A stretch of 39,945 nucleotides of DNA from Paracoccaceae bacterium (GCA_024226455.1 JAAELR010000196.1:1-39945), one strand, 5' to 3'. Positions 16,402 through 25,578 are shown, counted from the stretch's first letter. The notes: generated from the sequence alone by a model not told the origin. Translations and numbers: made by a program.

Positions 16402-18096
16402 ATGATCGACCGCCGCAACGAGATGACCGGCGCCGAGGCGATGGTGCGCATGCTGCAGGCCTATGGAGTGCAGCACATGTTCGGGCTTTGCGGTGACACC
16501 ACCCTGCCCTTTTACGACGCGCTGGCGCGGCTCGATCACGACATCACCCACTTTCTGACCCGTGACGAACGGCATGCGGCCTATATGGCCGACGCCTATG
16601 CGCGGGTAACCGGCAGGCCCGGTGTCTGCGAGGGGCCGTCGGGCGGTGGGGCGACCTATATCCTGCCGGGGCTGATCGAGGCCAATGACAGCTCTGTGCC
16701 GATCATGGCGATTACCACTGACGTGGCGACGACATCGCGTGGGAAATACCCGTTGACGGAACTGGATCAGGTGTCGCTGATGCGGCCGCTGACCAAGTGG
16801 AACACCTCGCTGGATCAGGCCGCGGCCCTGCCTGCGGCGATGCGCCAGGCATTCCGGGCGATGACCACGGGGAGGCCGGGATCGGTGCACCTGGCGCTGC
16901 CTTTCGACACCCAGAAGGGCGCGGTTGACGAGGCTGAGATCTGGGCCGATCCGCGGCACCGGACGTTTCCCGCCGAACGAGCGGCGCCAGACCCACGCGC
17001 GGTGCGCGACGCGGCGGATGTGCTTGCAGGAGCGAAACAGGCGTTGGTGATCTGTGGCGGCGGGCCGGTGCTGGCCGGTGCCGAGGCAGCTCTTGCCGGG
17101 CTGGCCGAGGCACTGGATCTGGCCGTTGCAACCACCGTGTCGGGACAGGGCTCGATTGCCGAGACCCATCCCCAGGCGCTGGGGGTGGTAGGCTCGAACG
17201 GCGGGGTGCCGGCGACCAGGTCGGCGGTGGATGCGGCGGACGTGGTGGTGTTCATCGGCTGCCGGGCAGGGTCGGTGACGACCGAACGCTGGCGCTCGCC
17301 GGTGAAAGGCACGGCGGTCATCCATATCGACAGCGACCCGATGGTGATCGGGGCGAATTACGCAACGGATGTGGCGATCTGCGCCGACGCGAAACTGGCG
17401 CTGGAAGCGCTGCTGGCCGAGGTGCAGCGGCGCGACCTGCCCGGACAGGACGGGGCGGCGCGGGCCTCTGCTGCGTGGGCCGCAAAGCTGGGCGACTACC
17501 AGCCTTTGGCGGACAGCGCCGAAACCCCGATCCGGCCTGAGGCAGTGATGGCGGCGCTGATGGACGTGCTCGACGACGACGCGGTGATCTGCGCCGATCC
17601 GGGCACGCCCTGCCCCTATTTCAGCGCGTTCTACCGCTGGCGCAGGCCGGGGCGCAACTTCATCACCAACCGGGCGCATGGGGCGCTGGGGTACTCGCTG
17701 GCCGCCGCCATGGGCGCGCAGGTGGGGCGGCCCGGGGCGAAGGTGCTAAGCGTTATGGGCGACGGATCATTCGGGTTCTGTTGCGGCGAATTCGAGACGC
17801 TGGTGCGCTACAACATCCCGGTGACGGCAATTGTTTTTTCCAACTCGGTTTATGGCTGGATCAAGGCCGGGCAGGATGCCGGATTCGGCCAGCGTTACTA
17901 CAACGTCGATTTCAACCACACCGACCACGCCGCCGTGGCGTGCGCCTTTGGGTTGAAAGCCTGGTCGGTAGAGGACCCGGCGCAGTTGCTGCCAGCGCTG
18001 CGCGAGGCGATTGCCCATGACGGACCCACGCTGGTCGACGTGATCAGCCAGCCGCTGCATGAAACCGCTGCGCCTGTGTCGGAATGGGTTGCCTAG
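16402..18096 (+). CDS. Thiamine-diphosphate-dependent enzyme, acetolactate-synthase-like
   Basis: Large ThDP enzyme of 564 aa with the three-domain layout of acetolactate synthase and 2-oxoacid decarboxylases. The catalytic Glu56 is in the RDERHAAYMADAYAR segment; the cofactor motif GDGSFGF runs to an asparagine about 25 residues on (SNSVYGW). The ATG at 16402 is preferred; an in-frame start at 16360 would overlap the operator palindrome. No small ALS subunit gene is adjacent, arguing against branched-chain amino-acid synthesis. The reaction, probably decarboxylation or C-C ligation of a 2-oxoacid, is not determinable. Its end is only 8 nt from convergent lysR. Confidence 0.85.
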   Translation: MIDRRNEMTGAEAMVRMLQAYGVQHMFGLCGDTTLPFYDALARLDHDITHFLTRDERHAAYMADAYARVTGRPGVCEGPSGGGATYILPGLIEANDSSVPIMAITTDVATTSRGKYPLTELDQVSLMRPLTKWNTSLDQAAALPAAMRQAFRAMTTGRPGSVHLALPFDTQKGAVDEAEIWADPRHRTFPAERAAPDPRAVRDAADVLAGAKQALVICGGGPVLAGAEAALAGLAEALDLAVATTVSGQGSIAETHPQALGVVGSNGGVPATRSAVDAADVVVFIGCRAGSVTTERWRSPVKGTAVIHIDSDPMVIGANYATDVAICADAKLALEALLAEVQRRDLPGQDGAARASAAWAAKLGDYQPLADSAETPIRPEAVMAALMDVLDDDAVICADPGTPCPYFSAFYRWRRPGRNFITNRAHGALGYSLAAAMGAQVGRPGAKVLSVMGDGSFGFCCGEFETLVRYNIPVTAIVFSNSVYGWIKAGQDAGFGQRYYNVDFNHTDHAAVACAFGLKAWSVEDPAQLLPALREAIAHDGPTLVDVISQPLHETAAPVSEWVA

Positions 18097-18104
18097 GGGG
18101 AGGC

Positions 18105-19010
18105 TCAGCCGGAAGCCGCCAATGCCTGCATGCGCGGCACCAGCCGGTCAAGGAATTGCTGGCCAATGGCAGAGACCGGTCTCGCCCGCGCGGTCACGAT
18201 GATGATGTCCAGCAGGATGCGGGGTCGGAACGGGCGCACCACATAGCCCTCGCCGTTGTCGCTGGCCAGCGTGAACGGATCGATCAACGCCGCGCCCACC
18301 CCCTGGCGCACCATGTTCAGCGCGTTGCGGAAAAGGTCCGTGTGGCACCGGATACGCCAGTCGCTGCCCGACCCGTGGAACGCCTCTCGGGTGCGTCGGC
18401 TGACCATGTGGTCGATGCCCATTACGATAAAGGGAAACCCGTCCAGCCGTTCCGGGCTCAGCACCTCGTGCGCCGCCGCCGGGCTGCCCGCCGGTACCGC
18501 GCAACGGGTTTCGAAAAAGAACATCTGCGATGCAAGCCCGTCCTGCCTGAGCGGCAGTTCGCAAACCCCGATCTCGAACAGGCCAGCGGTCACCCATTCC
18601 TGGATTTTCGAACTGTATTGCGACTGGAACGAGATCGTCAGATGCGGCTTGTCGGCGGTGAATCCCGCGATCAGTTCCGGCATGAAGCCGAAGGCCAGCG
18701 CATGGTTCGTCGCCACCTGCAACTGCCCGGCCTGCTGGTTCTGCAGATCGACCACGGCCTGGTTCACATGGTCCAGCCCACGCACCACCGTGTCGATCTC
18801 GTTGAACAGCACCATCGCCTCTGGCGTCGGCACCAACCGACCCTTGGAACGATGAAACAGCCGGATCCGCGTGGCCCGTTCGAGCTGCGCCAGCAGGTTC
18901 GAAATACCCGGCTGCGAGATGCCAAGCTGTTCGGCGGCTGCGGTCACCGTGCCGGCCTCGATAATGGCGTGAAACGCCTGGAACTGCCGGAATTGCGGGG
19001 CCATGGGCAT
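18105..19010 (-). CDS. LysR family transcriptional regulator
   Basis: 301-aa LysR-type regulator. The winged helix spans about residues 8-66 (TAAAEQLGISQPGISNLLAQ) and the periplasmic-binding-like effector domain follows from about 92. An alternative ATG two codons in cannot be excluded. Divergent from the enolase-superfamily gene; the dyad at 19015-19031 lies directly before its start and is the likely binding site, so it probably regulates both genes. Confidence 0.93.
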   Translation of the reverse strand: MPMAPQFRQFQAFHAIIEAGTVTAAAEQLGISQPGISNLLAQLERATRIRLFHRSKGRLVPTPEAMVLFNEIDTVVRGLDHVNQAVVDLQNQQAGQLQVATNHALAFGFMPELIAGFTADKPHLTISFQSQYSSKIQEWVTAGLFEIGVCELPLRQDGLASQMFFFETRCAVPAGSPAAAHEVLSPERLDGFPFIVMGIDHMVSRRTREAFHGSGSDWRIRCHTDLFRNALNMVRQGVGAALIDPFTLASDNGEGYVVRPFRPRILLDIIIVTARARPVSAIGQQFLDRLVPRMQALAASG

Positions 19011-19014
19011 ACTA

Positions 19015-19031
19015 TATCACAATATGTGATA
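19015..19031. promoter_or_regulatory. LysR-type dyad operator candidate
   Basis: TATCACA-ATA-TGTGATA, 7-bp perfect arms and 3-bp centre, immediately upstream of lysR and about 77 bp before the divergent enzyme start. It fits the T-N11-A rule for LysR recognition sites. Confidence 0.65.
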
Positions 19032-19107
19032 GACAGGCAAAATCTTAGTATTGGAAATGATGCCGTGGATTTTGCAGGCTGGGTGTCGGGGGGGAAGTCG
19101 CGCCGCG

Positions 19108-20223
19108 ATGTCTGAGCTTTCACAAAAGATCGCCGGGTTCGACCTGTGGCATTGCGCGCTGCCGGTGGTGTCCAGGCGCGATCACGGCATCGGCTCTGTC
19201 GAAGGCACCTGCGAAATCGTGGTGCTGCGCCTGACCGCCGAAGGTGGCGCGCAGGGCTTTGGCGAGGCCTCCCCGTGGTCGGTCTTTACCGGAACGCCAG
19301 AGGCGACCTATGCCGCGCTCGACCGCTACTTGCGACCGCATGTGCTGGGCCGCAATGTCGGCGATGCGGCGGCGATCATGGCCGATGCGGCCCGCGCCGT
19401 AGCGCATTGCACCGAGGCCAAGGCGGCGTTGGAGACCGCCCTGCTCGACCTGCAGGGGCGCATCATGGGCGCGCCGGTCTGGTCGTTTCTCGGCGGCAAG
19501 GCGCGCGATACCATTGCGCTGTCGGTCAGCATCGCCAACCCGGATTTCGACGCCGATCTCGACCTGATGGCCCGTATCCGCGAGGACGGTGTGCGCCTGA
19601 TCAAGCTGAAGACCGGTTTCGCCGGCCACGCATTCGACATCATGAGGCTGGAGCGGATCGTGCAGGATTTTCCCGAATTCGGCCTGCGCGTCGATTTCAA
19701 CCAGGGGCTGGAGCCCTATGGCGCGCTGGCCCGGGTGCAGGATATCGCGGGCTTTGCGCCGGATTTCATCGAACAGCCTGTTCGGGCGCATCATTTCGGG
19801 CTGATGGCCGATATCCGCGCCGCCATCGATGTGCCGCTTCTGGCCGACGAATCGGTCTTTGGCCCCGAGGACATGACCCGCGCTGTGGGCGACAGGATTT
19901 GCGATGGCGTTTCGGTCAAGATCATGAAATCGGGCGGGCCGACCCGTGGTCAGAGCGTGGCGCGAATGGCTGCCGCGGCGGGACTGAGCGCCTATGGCGG
20001 CGACATGTTCGAGGCCGGGCTGGCGCATCTGGCCGGGGCCCACATGATCGCCGCAACCCCCGAAATCTCGTTAGGCTGCGAGTTCTATCAGGCGAAGTAC
20101 TACCTGGCCGAAGACATCCTCGAACAGCCGTTCCCCAGCCACGGCGGCAAGGTCACGGTGCCCGACGGGCCGGGCCTGGGCATCCGGCCGGATATCTCGA
20201 AGCTGGAGCACTACGCGGCATGA
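19108..20223 (+). CDS. Enolase-superfamily enzyme, muconate-lactonizing (MLE) subgroup
   Basis: 371-aa mandelate racemase/muconate lactonizing enzyme-like protein. The start at 19108 follows a G-rich ribosome-binding site; an upstream ATG at 19051 lacks one. The MLE-subgroup catalytic set is complete: Lys166-x-Lys168 (IKLKTG), metal ligands Asp196 (DFNQG), Glu222 (EQP), Asp247 (ADES) and Lys271 ([10 protein letters not shown]). Members include muconate cycloisomerases, dipeptide epimerases, hydroxyproline-betaine epimerases and cis-3-hydroxyproline dehydratases. The nearby D-amino-acid dehydrogenase and racemase genes favour an amino-acid-derived substrate over aromatics, but that is inference. 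Confidence 0.9.
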   Translation: MSELSQKIAGFDLWHCALPVVSRRDHGIGSVEGTCEIVVLRLTAEGGAQGFGEASPWSVFTGTPEATYAALDRYLRPHVLGRNVGDAAAIMADAARAVAHCTEAKAALETALLDLQGRIMGAPVWSFLGGKARDTIALSVSIANPDFDADLDLMARIREDGVRLIKLKTGFAGHAFDIMRLERIVQDFPEFGLRVDFNQGLEPYGALARVQDIAGFAPDFIEQPVRAHHFGLMADIRAAIDVPLLADESVFGPEDMTRAVGDRICDGVSVKIMKSGGPTRGQSVARMAAAAGLSAYGGDMFEAGLAHLAGAHMIAATPEISLGCEFYQAKYYLAEDILEQPFPSHGGKVTVPDGPGLGIRPDISKLEHYAA

Positions 20224-20261
20224 CGATGCGCAGATCGATCCGCCGGGCGGTCAGCCCGTCA

Positions 20262-20771
20262 TCACAGCGAGGTCGCAGCCCGCGATGCCTGATCGTATTG
20301 CCCCGACATCAGCCGCAGCAACGACGACAGGCGGCTGACCTGATCTGGCGCGACGCCCAACTCATCGACCGCCGCAAGCAGCAGCGCTTCGCGGATCTCA
20401 CGATACCGCTCGCAGGCCTCGCCCCCCGCCACGGTCGCCTCGACGGTCTTTTCCTTGCCCTTGCGCCCAGGCTTCACCAGCCCGGCCTTGGTGAGTTTGC
20501 CGATCGCGTAGTTGACGGTGTGAGTATCCTCGACATTCAGCACCAGACAGATATCGGCCAGCGTCTTGGGGCGTCCGCGGTGCCGGACCGTGTGCAACAC
20601 CAGCACCTCGAGCGAGGACAGATCGGGATGCCCCGCCGCCGCCATGGCCCGCGCCGTCCAGCGTTGAAACGCGTTGGCCGCGATGATCAGGCCAAATTCG
20701 AACTCGGACATTGCTGGGAATTTACCGGTGGCGAGGTGGGCGGAGGAAACGATGGGGCCAAGGTCGGACAT
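20262..20771 (-). CDS. MarR-like winged-helix regulator
   Basis: 169-aa regulator if started at the ATG at 20769-20771; an upstream ATG at 20798 adds nine residues but lies inside the palindromic site. The winged helix (about residues 50-105) includes SSLEVLVLHTVRHRG, KTLADICLVLNVEDTHTV and the basic wing GRKGKEK. No good ribosome-binding site is seen for either start. Convergent with the enolase-superfamily gene and divergent from the dehydrogenase/TRAP operon, its probable target. Confidence 0.85.
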   Translation of the reverse strand: MSDLGPIVSSAHLATGKFPAMSEFEFGLIIAANAFQRWTARAMAAAGHPDLSSLEVLVLHTVRHRGRPKTLADICLVLNVEDTHTVNYAIGKLTKAGLVKPGRKGKEKTVEATVAGGEACERYREIREALLLAAVDELGVAPDQVSRLSSLLRLMSGQYDQASRAATSL

Positions 20772-20788
20772 GGCTATACGATGATAAT

Positions 20789-20820
20789 TTATCGACATTA
20801 TGTCAATAAAATGTTGACGT
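20789..20820. promoter_or_regulatory. MarR-type overlapping palindromes
   Basis: TTATCGACAT-T-ATGTCAATAA (20789-20809) is a 21-bp inverted repeat with one arm mismatch. It overlaps a second dyad, GTCAA-N7-TTGAC, ending at about 20818. This fits a MarR dimer array between marR and the divergent flavoprotein gene. Confidence 0.6.
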
Positions 20821-20872
20821 ATTGCCCGGAATCACTGCAGTTTGACCATGCCGCAGGGGAGAACGGCCGCAA

Positions 20873-22117
20873 GTGAGCAAGACCGTTGTCATCATAGGGG
20901 CCGGAATTATCGGCGTTTCCACCGCGCTCTGGCTACAGCGCGACGGGGTGAAAGTGATCGTGATCGACCGGGACGAGCCCGGCGAGGGCACCAGCTTCGG
21001 CAATGGTGGAGTGCTGGCAAGTTGCTCTATCGTGCCGGTGACGGTGCCGGGGCTGATGCTGAAGGCACCGAAGATGTTGTTCTCTCGCAACCAGCCATTG
21101 TTCCTGAAATGGGGCTACCTGCCGCGGCTGGCGCCATGGCTGATCAAGTATCTCGGCCACGCCAATGCCAAGGACGTACGCCGCATCGCAACGGCGCTGA
21201 ACGGGGTGGTGGGCGACAGCCTGGCCGACCACCAGGCGCTGGCGGCGGGTACACGGGCCGAGAAATGGCTGGTACCGTCGGATTATCTGTTCGTCTACGA
21301 CGACCGCAAACACTATGAGGGCGACGCCTTTGGCTGGTCGGTGCGGCGCGACAACGGGTTCGTTTGGGACGAGTTGGAGGGCGCGGAGTTCCGCGAGTAC
21401 GACCCGACCTTCGCGCGCGATCTGGGATTTGCCGCCCGGCTGGCCGATCACGGGCGAGTGACCGACCCCGGGCAGTACGTCAAGGATCTGGCGGCAGAGA
21501 CAGAGGCTGGAGGCGGGCGGGTCATGCGGGCGGAAGTGTCTGACATCATACGTGAAAACGGCGCGGTGACCGGGGTGCGCGCTGGCGGCGAAACCATCGC
21601 CTGCGACGCGGCGGTTATCGCCACCGGCGTCTGGTCGGGGCCGCTTTGTGCCAAGCTGGGTCTGAAAGTTCCGCTGGAAAGCGAACGCGGCTATCACATG
21701 GAGTTCTGGGAACCCTCGGGTATGCCGAAATCGCCGGTGATGGTCGCCAGCGGCAAGTTCGTGATCACCCCGATGGAGGGCCGCCTGCGCGCCGCCGGGA
21801 TCGTCGAGTTCGGCGGGCTCGACGCCGAGCGCAGCCAGGCGCCCCTGGACCTGCTGAAACGCAACGTTCAGGCGGCCCTGCCGGGGCTGACCTGGAAAGA
21901 AACCACAGAATGGATGGGCCATCGCCCGGCGCCAAGCGATTCGATCCCGGTGATCGGAGAGATCCCCGGCGCCCGCGGCGTCTACACGGGCTTTGGCCAC
22001 CACCATGTCGGGCTGACCGGAGGCCCGAAAACCGGTCGCCTGCTGGCACAAATGATCGCCGGCCGGCAACCAAACATTGACCTCACCCCATATTCTCCGG
22101 CACGCTTCGCGGGGTAG
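20873..22117 (+). CDS. FAD-dependent D-amino-acid dehydrogenase (DadA-like)
   Basis: 414-aa DAO-fold flavoprotein using a GTG start preceded by AGGGGAGAA. The N-terminal FAD motif is VIIGAGIIGVSTALWLQRDG (6-25), followed by EGTSFGNGG typical of DadA. The C-terminal FGHHHVGLTGGPKTGRL closes the cofactor site. DadA-type enzymes pass electrons from D-amino acids to the quinone pool; D-hydroxyproline and D-proline dehydrogenases belong to the same family. First gene of a likely operon with the TRAP transporter. Its exact substrate is unknown. Confidence 0.9.
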   Translation: MSKTVVIIGAGIIGVSTALWLQRDGVKVIVIDRDEPGEGTSFGNGGVLASCSIVPVTVPGLMLKAPKMLFSRNQPLFLKWGYLPRLAPWLIKYLGHANAKDVRRIATALNGVVGDSLADHQALAAGTRAEKWLVPSDYLFVYDDRKHYEGDAFGWSVRRDNGFVWDELEGAEFREYDPTFARDLGFAARLADHGRVTDPGQYVKDLAAETEAGGGRVMRAEVSDIIRENGAVTGVRAGGETIACDAAVIATGVWSGPLCAKLGLKVPLESERGYHMEFWEPSGMPKSPVMVASGKFVITPMEGRLRAAGIVEFGGLDAERSQAPLDLLKRNVQAALPGLTWKETTEWMGHRPAPSDSIPVIGEIPGARGVYTGFGHHHVGLTGGPKTGRLLAQMIAGRQPNIDLTPYSPARFAG

Positions 22118-22160
22118 GGTTCAAGAGAATTCAAAAGAGCAACCAACTGGGAGAAAGACT

Positions 22161-23138
22161 ATGAAGACACTAACCGGACTTCTGACCGCCACGGCGCTGA
22201 CCGCCGTCGCCTCTGTCGCATCCGCCGGCGACAAGTGGGACATGCCGATGGCTTATTCGGCATCGAACTTCCATTCCGCCGTAGGCGCCGAGTTCGCGGC
22301 CTGCGTCACCACCGGCACCGGCGGCGACATCGAGGTCGTCACCCACCCGGGCGGCAGCCTGTTCCCGGGTGCCCAGATCAAGCGCGCGATCCAGACCGGA
22401 CAGGTGCCGATCGGCGAGCGTCTGCTTTCCGGCCACCAGAACGAGAACGCGCTCTTCGGCTTTGACTCGATTCCGTTCCTGGCGACCTCGTTCGACGATG
22501 CCGACAAGCTGTGGGAGGCCGCCCGGCCGACCATCACCCAGGTGCTGGCCGACCAGAACCTGACGCTGCTCTACGCCGTGCCGTGGCCGCCGCAGGGGCT
22601 GTATTTCAAGAACGAAGTGACCTCGGTCGCCGATATGGCCGGTATCAAGTTCCGCAGCTACAACAACGCCACCTCGCGACTGGCCGAACTGACCGGCATG
22701 CTGCCGGTGACCATCGAGGCGGCGGAGATCAGTCAGGCTTTCGCCACTGGCGTGGCCGATTCCATGGTCTCGTCCGGCTCTACCGGGTATGATCGCAAGG
22801 TCTGGGAATCGCTGAACTATTTCTACGAGGTCGATGCCTGGTTGCCGCGCAACTACGTGATGGTGAACTCTGACGTCTGGGGCGGTGTCTCGGAAGCCAA
22901 CCAGAATGTGATCCGTGGCTGCGCCGGTTTGGCGGAATATACCGGGACCTGGCGGTCCAAGGAATACACCGGCTTTACCCTGCAGGGTCTGCGTGACGGC
23001 GGCATGACCGTGGGTCCGGCGTCAAATCAGATGGTCGACGAGCTGAAGGCGATCGGTGTCACCATGACCAACGAGTGGCTGGAAGCCGCCGGCGACGAAG
23101 GCAAGGCCATCGTCGATGCGTTCCTCGCAATGCAATAG
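22161..23138 (+). CDS. TRAP transporter substrate-binding protein DctP
   Basis: 325-aa periplasmic binding protein. The ATG at 22161 has GGGAGAAA in front and gives a signal peptide cleaved after SVASA (residue 22). The conserved central helix and arginine region (AGIKFRSYNNATSRLAEL) that clamps the ligand carboxylate is present, so the ligand is expected to be an organic or amino acid anion. It follows the DadA-like gene by 43 nt and precedes DctQ and DctM. Confidence 0.92.
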   Translation: MKTLTGLLTATALTAVASVASAGDKWDMPMAYSASNFHSAVGAEFAACVTTGTGGDIEVVTHPGGSLFPGAQIKRAIQTGQVPIGERLLSGHQNENALFGFDSIPFLATSFDDADKLWEAARPTITQVLADQNLTLLYAVPWPPQGLYFKNEVTSVADMAGIKFRSYNNATSRLAELTGMLPVTIEAAEISQAFATGVADSMVSSGSTGYDRKVWESLNYFYEVDAWLPRNYVMVNSDVWGGVSEANQNVIRGCAGLAEYTGTWRSKEYTGFTLQGLRDGGMTVGPASNQMVDELKAIGVTMTNEWLEAAGDEGKAIVDAFLAMQ

Positions 23139-23148
23139 ATCGCGGCAT

Positions 23149-23212
23149 GGGCGGCTCTTCGGGCCGCCCGCCAACTGATCCAGCGCCGCCCCGGGCCTGA
23201 TCCGGGGCGGCG
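23149..23212 (+). terminator. Twin hairpins between dctP and dctQ
   Basis: Two GC-rich hairpins: a 7-bp stem GGGCGGC/GCCGCCC (23149-23169) and a perfect 11-bp stem CGCCGCCCCGG/CCGGGGCGGCG (23184-23212), both without a U-tract. They probably stabilise dctP mRNA and lower expression of the membrane subunits. Confidence 0.65.
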
Positions 23213-23237
23213 TGCAATCACAGATTCGAGGGACGAA

Positions 23238-23903
23238 ATGGAATTCCTCAATAGTGTCTCCAAGCTATTCGACGCCTTCCCGGGCGGGCCCGCGGTACTG
23301 GGGCTGGTGATCTTCGCGGTGCTGCTTGCGGCGTCGCTGGGTGTGAAGGCAACCCTCGGACCAGGGGCCGAGCGCATCGGCAATGCTGTGCGCGCGGTAC
23401 TCGATACCGTCTACCTGGTTGCAGGCCTTCTGGCGGCGCTCTGCCTGATCGCGATCCTGACGCTGATCGTCATGCAGATGCTGGCGCGCTGGACCGGCGA
23501 AGTGGCGCCGGGGATCCCGGAATATGCCGGCTATTTCATGGCCGCGGCCTCTTTCCTGGCCTTCGCCAACGCGCTGAACCGGGGCAGTCATATCCGCGTG
23601 TCGATCCTGATCAACGCGGTCGGGCCGAATGTGCGGCGGGTGATGGAGATCTGGTGCTTCGGCATCGGCACGGCCATCGCCTGGTATTTCGTCTATTTCG
23701 CGCGAAGTTTCGTCTACTGGTCGTGGAAATTCAACGATGTCAGCCAGGGGCAGGACAGGACGGCCTTGTGGATTCCGCAGAGCTTTGTGCTGCTCGGCGC
23801 CGCTATACTGGCCGTCGCGCTGACCGATAACCTGATTCACCTGTTCCTGTCGGGCAACCACCGGATCAAGCGCGATCTGGTCGACCAGAGCTTTGGGGAG
23901 TAG
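23238..23903 (+). CDS. TRAP transporter small permease DctQ
   Basis: 221-aa membrane protein, longer than the usual 160-190 aa because of an extra N-terminal membrane segment (about residues 17-37). The core of four helices shows the family pattern, with ALNRGSHIRVSILI (about residues 114-127) as the conserved cytoplasmic loop. It ends 4 nt before the start of dctM. Confidence 0.88.
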   Translation: MEFLNSVSKLFDAFPGGPAVLGLVIFAVLLAASLGVKATLGPGAERIGNAVRAVLDTVYLVAGLLAALCLIAILTLIVMQMLARWTGEVAPGIPEYAGYFMAAASFLAFANALNRGSHIRVSILINAVGPNVRRVMEIWCFGIGTAIAWYFVYFARSFVYWSWKFNDVSQGQDRTALWIPQSFVLLGAAILAVALTDNLIHLFLSGNHRIKRDLVDQSFGE

Positions 23904-23907
23904 CGCC

Positions 23908-25563
23908 ATGGAAGACCTCTCGATCATCATCCTTTTCCTCTTCGTTCTGTTCCTGCTTCTGGGCTCCGGCGTCTGGATCGGGCTTGCCCTGATGGGCGTG
24001 GCCTGGGTCGGCATGGAGCTGTTCACCACCCGCCCCGTGGGCGACGTGATGCTGACCACGGTCTGGACATCTTCTTCGTCCTGGACCCTCACCGCTCTGC
24101 CGCTGTTCATATGGATGGGCGAGATATTGTTCCGAACCCGGCTGTCGGAGGACATGTTCAAGGGGCTGGCCCCCTGGATGGCCGGGCTGCCGGGCGGTCT
24201 GGTGCATACCAATATCGTCGGCTGCACCGTGTTCGCTGCGGTGTCGGGTTCGTCGGCGGCGACGCTTACAACCGTGGGCAAGATGTCGATCCCGGAACTT
24301 CGCAAGCGCGACTATCCCGAGACCATGATCATCGGCACCCTGGCGGGTGCTGCCACGCTGGGGCTGATGATCCCGCCGTCGCTGACGCTGATCGTCTACG
24401 GGGTCACGATCAACGAGTCGATTTCCAAGCTGTTCTTTGCGGGCATCCTGCCCGGGCTGGTGCTGGCCTCGATGTTCATGGCCTATGTCGCGCTGCGGCA
24501 CTACACCAACCGCGGCCACAGGCCGGAAGGGACCGAGCTGGCCTCGGGGCCCCGAACCCTGCTTGGCCTGGTGGTCCTGGGGGCATTGGCCTATGCGATG
24601 TTCAACTGGGGGCTACGCTTCGAATATGCCCTTGGTCTGTTTGGCGCCATCTCGGTATTGACGGCGCTGGTCACGGCGCAGATCGGCAACGACGCGCTCT
24701 TTGCGCGCGGAGCGGTGATCGGTCTGCTGATAGGCGTCGGCCTGGCCCTGTTCTTTGTGGTGACATCGGCGCTTTCGGACTATTCGGAAACCGGAACCTT
24801 CGCTATTGGCACGCTGCTACCGCTGTTGCCGCTGTTCGCCATAACGGTGCCGTTCTGGGCAATCGGTGCAAAGACCGCTAATTCGGATTTCGCCGCCAAG
24901 GTAGCCAATTCGCGGTTCCTGATCCCGGTGATCAGCCTTATCGCCGTGGTGATCGGGTCGATGTATCTGGGCTATGCCACCGCCACCGAGGCTGCCGCCT
25001 TCGGGGTGATCGGCGGTCTGTTGCTGGCCGCGACACAAGGCTCGCTCAACTGGTCGACCTTCACCGATAGCCTGATGGGCGCAACCCGCACCAGTGCGAT
25101 GATCGCGCTGATCCTGGCGGGGGCGGCGTTCTTGTCGCTGGCGATGGGTTTTACCGGCCTGCCGCGCGGTCTGGCCGACATGATCGCGCAAATGGAGCTT
25201 AGCCGGTTCGAACTGCTGATGGTGCTGCTGGTGTTCTACATTGTTCTGGGCATGTTTCTCGACGGCATCTCGTCGGTGGTTCTGACCATGGCTGTGGTCG
25301 AGCCGATGGTGCGCGAGGCGGGGATAGATCTGATCTGGTTCGGCATCTTCATCGTGGTGGTGGTCGAGATGGCGCAGATCACGCCGCCGATCGGGTTCAA
25401 CCTTTTCGTGCTTCAGGGCATGACGCATCACGAGATGGGGTTCATTGCCCGTGCCGGGTTCCCGATGTTCCTGATCATGGTGCTGATGGTCTTCGTGCTA
25501 ATCGGCTTTCCCGAGTTGGCGACCTGGCTGCCGGATAATATCCGAAAGGGACCCGGGGGATAG
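23908..25563 (+). CDS. TRAP transporter large permease DctM, enlarged form
   Basis: 551-aa sodium-coupled TRAP permease; typical DctM is about 430 aa. Conserved landmarks are present: FAAVSGSSAATLTTVGKMSIPE (about 107-128), MIPPSLTLIVYGV (about 154-166), YATATEAAAFG (about 355-365) and ITPPIGFNLFVLQG near the C terminus. The additional length is a hydrophobic block of about 120 residues (about 205-335) holding roughly three to four more membrane segments, inserted between the two halves of the transporter. The ATG at 23908 is chosen because it follows GGGGAG and the dctQ stop directly. Confidence 0.9.
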   Translation: MEDLSIIILFLFVLFLLLGSGVWIGLALMGVAWVGMELFTTRPVGDVMLTTVWTSSSSWTLTALPLFIWMGEILFRTRLSEDMFKGLAPWMAGLPGGLVHTNIVGCTVFAAVSGSSAATLTTVGKMSIPELRKRDYPETMIIGTLAGAATLGLMIPPSLTLIVYGVTINESISKLFFAGILPGLVLASMFMAYVALRHYTNRGHRPEGTELASGPRTLLGLVVLGALAYAMFNWGLRFEYALGLFGAISVLTALVTAQIGNDALFARGAVIGLLIGVGLALFFVVTSALSDYSETGTFAIGTLLPLLPLFAITVPFWAIGAKTANSDFAAKVANSRFLIPVISLIAVVIGSMYLGYATATEAAAFGVIGGLLLAATQGSLNWSTFTDSLMGATRTSAMIALILAGAAFLSLAMGFTGLPRGLADMIAQMELSRFELLMVLLVFYIVLGMFLDGISSVVLTMAVVEPMVREAGIDLIWFGIFIVVVVEMAQITPPIGFNLFVLQGMTHHEMGFIARAGFPMFLIMVLMVFVLIGFPELATWLPDNIRKGPGG

Positions 25564-25578
25564 CGAGGGCCGGGATTT

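Noticed and set aside
16354-17679. 441-codon minus-strand open frame opposite the ThDP gene
   Set aside because: Antisense shadow of a high-GC gene: composition is Arg/His/Pro/Gly-rich, no domain is recognisable, and the opposite strand encodes a clear ThDP enzyme.
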